The notes beneath the pieces were generated by a model. That model did no database searches, had not been told where the DNA came from, and was given only the letters and a program-made list of their open reading frames with translations. From Bacillota bacterium (GTDB lineage Bacteria > Bacillota > Clostridia > Acetivibrionales > DTU013), in contig JAEZCA010000019.1 of the NCBI GenBank assembly GCA_023412665.1, positions 1 through 45,666 on the forward strand: DNA of 45,666 nucleotides, written 5' to 3'. The translations under genes were made by a program, and so were the position numbers. This document shows positions 39,737-45,666 of the stretch, one piece after another; position 1 is the first letter of the stretch; the number at the start of each line of letters is the position of its first letter.

Positions 39737-41793
39737 AAATAATTCTGGCAAAAACGGCCGGTTTTTGTTTCGGAGTCAACAACGCAGTAAAAAAAGCCTA
39801 TGAAATGCTGGATAAGGGTGAGAAGATAAGAACTCTCGGACCGATTATCCACAATGAACAGGTCGTTGATGACCTCAGGAGCAGGGGTGTAGATGTTTTA
39901 TCCGATATAAATGGTGTCCCTGACGGTACGAAGGTCATAATAAGGGCTCATGGGGTCGTTCCGGACATATATGAGGAGATAAGAAGGAATAATATACAGG
40001 TAATAGACGCAACCTGTCCATATGTCAGGAAGATTCACAAGCTCGTGCAGGAGAAACGGGAAGAAGGCCTAAGGATAGTTATAGCAGGTGATAGAAATCA
40101 TCCTGAGGTAAAGGGCATAAACGGATGGTGCGGTAATACTGCATTTATAGCCAATACCCCGGAGGATATGGACAGCTTCCCTCAGACAGAGGAAGCTTGC
40201 TGTCTGGTAGCTCAGACAACAATAACAAAAGAGAAATTTGATGGAATTTACGATAAATTAAAAGAAAAATGCAAAAGCGTAGAAAAATTTGATACAATAT
40301 GTAATGCAACCAGCAACCGGCAGGAGGAGACAAAAAAAATAGCTATGCAGTCGGATGCAATGCTGGTGATAGGAAGTAAAGACAGTTCCAATACCCAGAA
40401 GCTGTATGAGATCAGCAAAAAATACTGTGAAGCGACATATTTGATTGAGACGTACGGTGATTTGCCACCGATAAATATACAAAAAATAAAAACGCTGGGA
40501 ATAACAGCCGGGGCATCTACACCGGAACGCACTATCAAGGAGGTTATTGAGAAAATGGACGAATTAAATAAACAGGAGAATGAGATGAGCTTTGAGGAAG
40601 CTTTCGAAAATTCGATAGTAACCCTCAGAAGCGGAGAAATCGTCAAAGGCAGGATAATCGGCTATAACAATGCCGAAATTTATGTTGACCTCGGATACAA
40701 ATCCGATGGCATAATACCTGTAGGTGAGTATACCGACGACCCGGATTTCAAACCGGAGACCAGCATCAAGATCGGTGATGAGATCGAAGTATTTATAGTA
40801 AGGGTAAACGATGGAGAAGGCAATGTCATGCTTTCAAAGAAAAAAGTCGACTCCATGAAGAGCATCGATGAAATCGAGCAGGCCTATGAGAACAAGACTC
40901 CTGTTACCGGCAAAGTGGTAGAGATCACCAATGGCGGCGTTGTTGCCAGTGTAAAAGGTGTGAGGGTATTTATTCCTGCTTCCCAGATATCTGAAAGATA
41001 TGTGAAGGATTTAAACGAATATTTGAGACAGACTGTAACAGTTAAGATAGTCGAATTCAACAAGCAAAGAAGGAAAATTGTCGGCTCCAGAAGGATAGTG
41101 CTTACTGAAAACAGGGAACAGATGGCTGACCAGTTCTGGGGTAATATTGAGGCAGGAAAGAAATATGACGGAGTAGTCAAGAGCCTGATGGATTTCGGCG
41201 CATTTATCGATATAGGCGGTGTGGACGGACTGGTACATGTTTCTGAAATGTCATGGACCAAGATAAAGCATCCTTCAGATGTCATGAAGGTAGGGGACAA
41301 GGTACAGGTAAAAGTTCTTGAGTTCGATGCCGACAAGAAGAGGATATCTCTCAGTATGAAAAAGGAAGAGGATAATCCGTGGTTCAAGGCAGCCGAGAAA
41401 TACAAGGTGGGCGATATTGTAAAAGGAACCGTTGTCAGACTGGTTCCCTTCGGAGCATTTATTGAACTCGAAAAAGGATTGGATGGACTTGTCCACATTT
41501 CACAGATATCCAATGTAAGAATAGCAAAACCCGGCGATGCACTGCAGACAGGTCAGGAAGTAGAGGCAAAGATAGTTGAAGTCAATATTGAGACAAAAAA
41601 GATAAGCCTCAGCATCAAGGAAGTCAATCCTATTGATCCTCCTTCTGCAAAAGCGGCTGAAAGTGAAGAAAATGAAGCTGCTGAACCGGTTAATGTGACG
41701 GCGGCTGTTGAAGAGGAAGCTCCCAACGAGCACAAGGAAGAATTGGCCAACACTATCGGTGATGCATTGGGCACATTGAACGAAAAAAATTAA
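39733..41793 (+). CDS. ispH: Bifunctional IspH / ribosomal protein S1 fusion
   Basis: 686 residues. The start is GTG 39733, overlapping the plsC stop, with GGAGG 5-10 bases upstream. Residues 1-280 are IspH, the iron-sulfur enzyme making IPP/DMAPP in the MEP pathway: cluster cysteines C12 (GFCFGV), C95 (DATCPYV) and C190 (ICNATSNRQ), and the acid-base E125 in NHPEVKG. After a linker (EMSFEEAFENS) come four S1 RNA-binding domains (about 299-367, 385-448, 470-537, 555-622), the last two with the GAFI-GLVHVSE motif. The tail from 630 is acidic. This fusion is known in Clostridia. It couples isoprenoid synthesis and translation genes for unknown reasons. Confidence 0.95.
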   Translation: MKIILAKTAGFCFGVNNAVKKAYEMLDKGEKIRTLGPIIHNEQVVDDLRSRGVDVLSDINGVPDGTKVIIRAHGVVPDIYEEIRRNNIQVIDATCPYVRKIHKLVQEKREEGLRIVIAGDRNHPEVKGINGWCGNTAFIANTPEDMDSFPQTEEACCLVAQTTITKEKFDGIYDKLKEKCKSVEKFDTICNATSNRQEETKKIAMQSDAMLVIGSKDSSNTQKLYEISKKYCEATYLIETYGDLPPINIQKIKTLGITAGASTPERTIKEVIEKMDELNKQENEMSFEEAFENSIVTLRSGEIVKGRIIGYNNAEIYVDLGYKSDGIIPVGEYTDDPDFKPETSIKIGDEIEVFIVRVNDGEGNVMLSKKKVDSMKSIDEIEQAYENKTPVTGKVVEITNGGVVASVKGVRVFIPASQISERYVKDLNEYLRQTVTVKIVEFNKQRRKIVGSRRIVLTENREQMADQFWGNIEAGKKYDGVVKSLMDFGAFIDIGGVDGLVHVSEMSWTKIKHPSDVMKVGDKVQVKVLEFDADKKRISLSMKKEEDNPWFKAAEKYKVGDIVKGTVVRLVPFGAFIELEKGLDGLVHISQISNVRIAKPGDALQTGQEVEAKIVEVNIETKKISLSIKEVNPIDPPSAKAAESEENEAAEPVNVTAAVEEEAPNEHKEELANTIGDALGTLNEKN

Positions 41794-41824
41794 AATTGTA
41801 TGAACCGAGGCGGTTTCGGATATT

Positions 41825-41852
41825 AAATGCAAGACTTTTGTCTTGCATTTTT
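41825..41852 (+). terminator. Terminator after ispH-rpsA
   Basis: AAATGCAAGAC pairs with GTCTTGCATTT around a TTTT loop, followed by TT. It ends the hutP to ispH/rpsA operon. Confidence 0.85.
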
Positions 41853-41890
41853 GTCAATCCGGACAATTTAATATGGGGGGAGGATTGGTC

Positions 41891-42667
41891 ATGGATTATG
41901 AAGGCTTCAAGCATGAGATATACAAATTGACGGATATAAACCTGAGCCTGTACAAAGAGAAGCAGATGAAGCGGAGAATAGATTCTTTGATAAAGAAAAA
42001 CGGCTATGAGCTTTATCAAGAATATGTGCAGGCATTGAAGAACGATAAAAATCTTTACAACGAATTTATTAATTATCTGACAATTAATGTTTCGGAATTC
42101 TACCGCAATCCCGAACAGTGGGAGGTACTGAAGGATCAGATACTTCCGATGCTGCTAAAGAAATCCTCAAAGCTGAAGATATGGAGCACTGCCTGCTCTA
42201 CAGGTGATGAACCGTATACGCTGGTAATGGTGTTGAATCAGCATATACCCTTGAGCAGCATAAAAATACTTGCGACCGACATAGATGATGAAGCGCTCAG
42301 AAAGGCAAAAGCCGGTAACTATTCTGAGAAAAGCCTTGAAAAGCTGCCTGAAGCCTATATTGCGAAGTATTTTACAAAGGATGGCAATATTTATACAATA
42401 AAGGATGAAGTTAAAAAATGTGTGGAATTCAGCAAGATAAATCTACTGAAGGATAACTATCCGTCGGAATGCGATCTGATTGTTTGCAGAAATGTCCTAA
42501 TATATTTCACTGAAGAGGCAAAGGCTGAAATGTATGTGAAATTCAACAAGGCGTTGAAGGATAAAAGCGTGCTTTTCATCGGAAGCACGGAACAAATAAT
42601 AATGTCAGGCCGTTACAAGCTGACGCCGATCAAAACCTTCTTCTATATTAAGGATGGAGATATCTGA
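41891..42667 (+). CDS. cheR: Chemotaxis protein methyltransferase CheR
   Basis: 258 residues from ATG 41891, behind GGGGGGAGGATTGG. The open frame from 41843 begins inside the terminator. It methylates glutamates of chemoreceptors using SAM. The N-terminal helical domain (YEGFKHEIYKLTDINLSLYKEKQMKRRID... FINYLTINVSEFYRNPEQW) precedes the methyltransferase domain with IWSTACSTGDEPYTLVMVL (motif I), ILATDIDDEALRKAKAGNYSEKSL, and CDLIVCRNVLIYFTEEAK. No other che genes are present, so it is an isolated copy. It sits one base from the polymerase IV start. Confidence 0.92.
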   Translation: MDYEGFKHEIYKLTDINLSLYKEKQMKRRIDSLIKKNGYELYQEYVQALKNDKNLYNEFINYLTINVSEFYRNPEQWEVLKDQILPMLLKKSSKLKIWSTACSTGDEPYTLVMVLNQHIPLSSIKILATDIDDEALRKAKAGNYSEKSLEKLPEAYIAKYFTKDGNIYTIKDEVKKCVEFSKINLLKDNYPSECDLIVCRNVLIYFTEEAKAEMYVKFNKALKDKSVLFIGSTEQIIMSGRYKLTPIKTFFYIKDGDI

Positions 42668-42668
42668 T

Positions 42669-43880
42669 ATGAGCGTGTCTATGAGAAGAACCATATTTCT
42701 TGTAGATATGAATGCATTTTTTATTACCTGCGAAATGTCCATAAAACCTGAGCTTAAGGGTCATCCTGCCGCCGTCGCGGGTGATCCTAAGAACAGGTCT
42801 GGCATCATACTTGCAGCTAATTATGATGCCAGGGCATTCGGAGTCAAAACAACAATGCTGATACACGAAGCATTGTCCATATGCCCCGGTCTCATACTGG
42901 TTCCTCCGACAAGAGGCCTGTATGAGCGCAAATCCAACGAATTCATGCAAATTCTGTCAAGGTATGCGCCTGTTATTCAAAAAAACAGCATCGACGAAGC
43001 GTGGCTTGATCTGACCGGCTGTGAAAGGCTATTTGGCAAGCCTGCGCAGATTGCTCGAAAAATCATGCAGGAAATAATGGATGAATTGGACCTTTGGTGC
43101 TCCATAGGCATCTCTGAAAACAAATTCCTTTCCAAAATGGCCTCGGAAATGAAGAAACCTTTGGGGATCACTGAGCTTTGGGCAAGCGATGTAAAGACCA
43201 GGCTTTGGCCTCTCAAGGTAAGAGAAATGTACGGGATAGGGAAACAGTCTGAAAAGAGGTTCAACGAAATCGGCATAATTACAATAGGCGATCTTGCCGT
43301 ATGCAATGATAAAATATTGAAGGATGTTTTCGGAAAGTACGGGCATGAACTCAAGTTGCTTGCAAACGGTATAGACACATCACCGGTTGACCCGGCGCCT
43401 AAAAGCGAGACAAAATCGATCAGCAGATCTACAACCTTATCCAGAGACATTAACGATATGGAGGAGGCAAGGACAGTGCTGCTGGGGCTGGCGGAGGAGG
43501 TAGGAGAGGATGCCAGGCGCAATGACTTCCGGGGAAAAACCGTTTCGATAGTAATACGTTACAATGACTTTAAAACAATAACACGTCAGAAAACCATCGT
43601 GCCATCATTTTTAACAAAGGATATATACAGGACCGGTGCAGAGCTCCTGATGGACAATTGGGATCGCCGAAGGCCTATCAGGCTGCTTGGCATCGGTATA
43701 GCAAACATAGATGAGGATATGCCTGAGCAGCTTTCCATCTTTGATGTAAACAGTGAGCTGCCAGATGAGGTAAAGAGGGAGGAGAAGCTTGAAAAGGCTA
43801 TGGATGCGATACGTTCGCGTTTCGGCAGCGATAAGCTTAAGAGAGCCAAGTTAATGGACGGGAATAATAAAAACAAATAA
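42669..43880 (+). CDS. dinB: DNA polymerase IV (Y family)
   Basis: 403 residues from ATG 42669, one base after the cheR stop, with AAGGATGGAG upstream. It is an error-prone lesion-bypass polymerase. Catalytic carboxylates lie in IFLVDMNAFFITCE and QKNSIDEAWLDLTG. The fingers and palm contain AVAGDPKNRSGIILAANYDARAFGVKTTM, the thumb has YGIGKQSEKRFNEIGIITIGDLA (helix-hairpin-helix), and the little finger starts near SISRSTTLSRDI. A clamp-binding motif QLSIFD lies near residue 360. The DEAWLD version (usual DEAYLD) is a mild variation. The basic, charged end is normal. A terminator follows at once. Confidence 0.93.
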   Translation: MSVSMRRTIFLVDMNAFFITCEMSIKPELKGHPAAVAGDPKNRSGIILAANYDARAFGVKTTMLIHEALSICPGLILVPPTRGLYERKSNEFMQILSRYAPVIQKNSIDEAWLDLTGCERLFGKPAQIARKIMQEIMDELDLWCSIGISENKFLSKMASEMKKPLGITELWASDVKTRLWPLKVREMYGIGKQSEKRFNEIGIITIGDLAVCNDKILKDVFGKYGHELKLLANGIDTSPVDPAPKSETKSISRSTTLSRDINDMEEARTVLLGLAEEVGEDARRNDFRGKTVSIVIRYNDFKTITRQKTIVPSFLTKDIYRTGAELLMDNWDRRRPIRLLGIGIANIDEDMPEQLSIFDVNSELPDEVKREEKLEKAMDAIRSRFGSDKLKRAKLMDGNNKNK

Positions 43881-43909
43881 AAAAGCTTCCGGATGATCCG
43901 AAAGCTTTT
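43881..43909. terminator. Bidirectional terminator between dinB and tRNA-Leu
   Basis: AAAAGCTTCCGGA pairs with TCCGAAAGCTTTT with one mismatch and a short loop. T-runs exist on both strands, ending dinB and the minus-strand tRNA. Confidence 0.85.
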
Positions 43910-43995
43910 GGTGCGGGAAACAGGACTTGAACCTGCACACCCTTGCGAGCTCTAGTACCTGAAACTAGCGCGTCTGCCAATTCCGCCATTCCCGC
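43909..43995 (-). tRNA. tRNA-Leu (CAG anticodon)
   Basis: On the minus strand the 87 bases have acceptor GCGGGAA/TTCCCGC, anticodon stem CTAGT/ACTAG with loop TTCAGGT (CAG), a long variable arm typical of Leu, T loop GGTTCAAGTCC and encoded CCA (TGG at 43909-43911, plus strand). The discriminator is A, as expected. Confidence 0.95.
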
Positions 43996-44016
43996 GTTTT
44001 TTGAACGGCAATATTA

Positions 44017-44045
44017 ATTCTACTAGAAATGTTGTATAATTGCAA
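44017..44045 (-). promoter_or_regulatory. Promoter of tRNA-Leu
   Basis: Minus strand: TTGCAA (44045-44040), 17-base spacer, TAGAAT (44022-44017), about 20 bases before the mature tRNA. It overlaps the divergent murD promoter. Confidence 0.65.
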
Positions 44046-44060
44046 GTGGAAAATTATAAA
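44032..44060 (+). promoter_or_regulatory. Candidate promoter of murD
   Basis: TTGTAT (44032-44037), 17-base spacer, TATAAA (44055-44060), about 36 bases before the start codon. Confidence 0.45.
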
Positions 44061-44095
44061 ATTAGTAATGGTTTTTTCGTCGGGAGGTAAATAAG

Positions 44096-45490
44096 TTGAA
44101 TGAGAAGCTGGAGCAGTTCAAGAAGGAGATAAAGAACAAGAAAGTTGGAGTGCTGGGGATAGGAATAAGCAATACTCCTTTGATCAGATACCTTGGCTCA
44201 ATGGGAGTGACTGTCACGGCATTTGACAGGGCTGAAAGGGAGGCCCTCGGACCTGTTTTGAAATCGCTGGAGGGTCTGGATGTGCAGTACAGCCTCGGAC
44301 CGGATTATTTGAAGAACCTGAAGGGCTTTGACGTCATATTCAAAACACCAAAGGTACGCTTTGACATACCAGAATTATTGAGAGAGGCTGAGGCGGGTGT
44401 GGAAATAACCTCGGAGATGGAAGTCTTCTGCAAGCTTTGCCCTGCAAGGATCTTCGGAGTAACGGGAAGCGACGGCAAGACCACCACCACTACCCTGATA
44501 TACAAAATTCTTCAGCAGCATGGCTATAAATGCTGGCTTGGAGGAAATATCGGAACGCCGTTGCTGGACAAAATAGATGATATAAGCGATACGGATATGG
44601 TCGTTCTGGAACTGAGCAGTTTTCAGCTTCACACTATGAGAAACAGGATCAATACGGCGGTTGTAACTAATTTGTCTCCCAACCACCTGGATGTCCACAC
44701 ATCCATGAGCGAGTATTCAGATGCCAAAAAGAACATATTCCTTTATCAGAATGAAAATGATACTTTAGTTTTGAATTATGACAATGACATAACCCGAGGC
44801 TTTGCATCCGAGGGGCCTGGAAAGATCATTATGTTCAGCCGTACCTGTCAGCTTCAAGAGGGTATGGTTGTGTCAGGAAGCATTATTTTATACCGGCAGG
44901 GTGGAAATGAAAGAGAAATGGTCAGTATTAACGATATCCTGATTCCCGGCGTTCACAATATTGAAAATTATATGGCTGCTGCAGCCGCTACAGCTGATTT
45001 TGTCGAGCCATCGGATGTGAGTGCTGTTGCTTCATCCTTTAGGGGAGTAGAACATCGTAGCGAGCATGTAAGAGATTTGGAAGGCATAAGCTTTTACAAT
45101 GATTCGATCGGATCAAGTCCGACAAGGACCATGGCGAGCATAAATGCCTTTAAGGACAAGGTGATACTCATTGCCGGAGGATATGACAAACACCTTCCGT
45201 ACGATGACATGGGTCCGGTGATTGCAGAGAAGGTTAAATGTCTGGTGCTGGTTGGACAGACCTCGGAGAAGATCGAAAAGGCGTTGAGGGATGAAACGGA
45301 AAGAACCGGAAAAGGGCGTGATATACCAATTATTCGCTGCACATCCATGGGAGATGCAGTCAAAAACGCTTATAAAAGCGCTTCTTCCGGTGATGTGATT
45401 ATTTTATCCCCGGCAAGCGCCAGCTTTGATATGTATAAAAACTTTGAGGAACGGGGCAATCACTTCAAGAGCATAGTCATGGATCTGTGA
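44096..45490 (+). CDS. murD: UDP-N-acetylmuramoyl-L-alanine--D-glutamate ligase
   Basis: 464 residues. The start is TTG 44096, behind CGGGAGGTAAATAAG. It adds D-glutamate in peptidoglycan precursor synthesis in the cytosol. The Mur ligase ATP-binding loop is GVTGSDGKTTTTTL (121-134). An N-terminal Rossmann-like UDP-binding domain (KVGVLGIGISNTPLI) precedes it. The catalytic MVVLELSSFQLHTM, TNLSPNHLDVHTSMSEYSDAK and GVEHRSEHVRDLEGISFYNDSIGSSPTRTMASI follow, with the C-terminal IILSPASASFDMYKNFEERGNHFK. The isolated location outside a dcw cluster is notable but common in Clostridia. Confidence 0.95.
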   Translation: MNEKLEQFKKEIKNKKVGVLGIGISNTPLIRYLGSMGVTVTAFDRAEREALGPVLKSLEGLDVQYSLGPDYLKNLKGFDVIFKTPKVRFDIPELLREAEAGVEITSEMEVFCKLCPARIFGVTGSDGKTTTTTLIYKILQQHGYKCWLGGNIGTPLLDKIDDISDTDMVVLELSSFQLHTMRNRINTAVVTNLSPNHLDVHTSMSEYSDAKKNIFLYQNENDTLVLNYDNDITRGFASEGPGKIIMFSRTCQLQEGMVVSGSIILYRQGGNEREMVSINDILIPGVHNIENYMAAAAATADFVEPSDVSAVASSFRGVEHRSEHVRDLEGISFYNDSIGSSPTRTMASINAFKDKVILIAGGYDKHLPYDDMGPVIAEKVKCLVLVGQTSEKIEKALRDETERTGKGRDIPIIRCTSMGDAVKNAYKSASSGDVIILSPASASFDMYKNFEERGNHFKSIVMDL

Positions 45491-45496
45491 AATATA

Positions 45497-45529
45497 AAAA
45501 AGTCCGAAAACTGAGTTTTCGGACTTTTT
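45497..45529. terminator. Bidirectional terminator between murD and tRNA-Tyr
   Basis: A 15-bp perfect stem AAAAAGTCCGAAAAC/GTTTTCGGACTTTTT encloses a TGA loop. Each arm supplies the T-run for one strand, ending murD and the minus-strand tRNAs. Confidence 0.9.
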
Positions 45530-45613
45530 GGTGGAGGGAGATGGATTTGAACCATCGAAGTCACTGACAACAGATTTACAGTCTGCCCCCTTTGGCCACT
45601 CGGGAACCCCTCC
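45529..45613 (-). tRNA. tRNA-Tyr (GTA anticodon)
   Basis: Minus strand, 85 bases: acceptor GGAGGGG/TCCCTCC with one G-T, anticodon stem CAGAC/GTCTG region with GTA in the loop, long variable arm, T loop GGTTCAAATCC, encoded CCA at 45531-45529. It is four bases from the next tRNA. Confidence 0.93.
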
Positions 45614-45617
45614 GTAC

Positions 45618-45666
45618 TGGTGGGCCTTCAGGGACTCGAACCCCGGACCAACCGGTTATGAGCCGG
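45618..45666 (-). tRNA. tRNA with CAT anticodon, 3' part (Ile2 or Met)
   Basis: Minus strand, 49 bases before the window edge. The anticodon arm CCGG-CTCATAA-CCGG contains CAT, followed by T arm GGGGTTCGAGTCCC, acceptor strand AAGGCCC, A and encoded CCA. The CTCATAA loop and acceptor resemble tRNA-Ile2 (lysidine-modified), but elongator Met cannot be excluded. The GGG/CCC stem of initiator tRNA is absent. The tRNA-Tyr lies directly downstream in the same cluster. Confidence 0.8.

Noticed and set aside
45618..45666. CAT tRNA considered as initiator tRNA-fMet
   Set aside because: The anticodon stem lacks the three consecutive G-C pairs GGG/CCC required for initiators. Ile2 or elongator Met fits better.

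Overview
The window reads as chromosome of an anaerobic, endospore-forming clostridium (class Clostridia). The evidence is a gerA-type germination operon, spoIIM, gerW, dacF and a 3D-domain protein, strong Shine-Dalgarno sites with several TTG/GTG starts, and an IspH-ribosomal protein S1 fusion, which is typical of Clostridia. Conserved Firmicute gene order also supports this: spoIIM-xerD-deoB-pyrimidine phosphorylase-dacF, scpA-scpB-DUF2953-gerW-rluB, and aroH-cmk-plsC-ispH/rpsA. Genus cannot be fixed from this alone.

Layout. 1-2.4 kb: tail of a ferredoxin-type aldo/keto reductase, a decayed fragment, a strong terminator, and directly after it a group II intron whose class-C-like reverse transcriptase and EBS1/IBS1 match fit terminator-targeted insertion. 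2.5-8.9 kb: 3D-domain protein, four-gene germinant receptor operon (A, B, C and a small two-helix D-like subunit), and a lipoprotein that appears to start at ATT. 8.9-11.1 kb: tRNA-Trp (minus), proC, rnhA, NUDIX hydrolase. 11.2-17.2 kb: spoIIM, xerD, deoB, pyrimidine nucleoside phosphorylase, dacF. 17.3-23.9 kb: a module with different arginine codon use (double flavodoxin protein, two-component system, ABC exporter with FtsX-like permease), probably acquired. 24-29.8 kb: M50 protease, a trpS with an iron-sulfur cysteine motif, scpAB, DUF2953, gerW, rluB, methyltransferase.

29.9-33.9 kb holds the most unusual arrangement. A promoter, an RNA matching the yybP-ykoY (manganese) riboswitch at both conserved ends, and a terminator that competes with its P1 helix lie upstream of a four-gene biotin-dependent transcarboxylase-like operon (12S-type carboxyltransferase, an OadG-tail-like small protein, biotin carrier, 5S-type carboxyltransferase). 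The manganese riboswitch normally controls metal exporters. A second, near-consensus promoter lies between the riboswitch terminator and the first gene, so control may be dual.

33.8-37.4 kb: a minus-strand conserved unknown, an RpiR-type regulator, a flavoprotein and a small membrane protein, punctuated by two related GGGACAT-armed hairpin elements. 37.5-41.8 kb: promoter, a structured leader, then hutP-like, aroH, cmk, plsC and ispH-rpsA with short or overlapping junctions. 41.9-45.7 kb: cheR, DNA polymerase IV, tRNA-Leu (minus), murD, then tRNA-Tyr and a CAT-anticodon tRNA (minus) at the edge. No CRISPR array or rRNA gene was seen.
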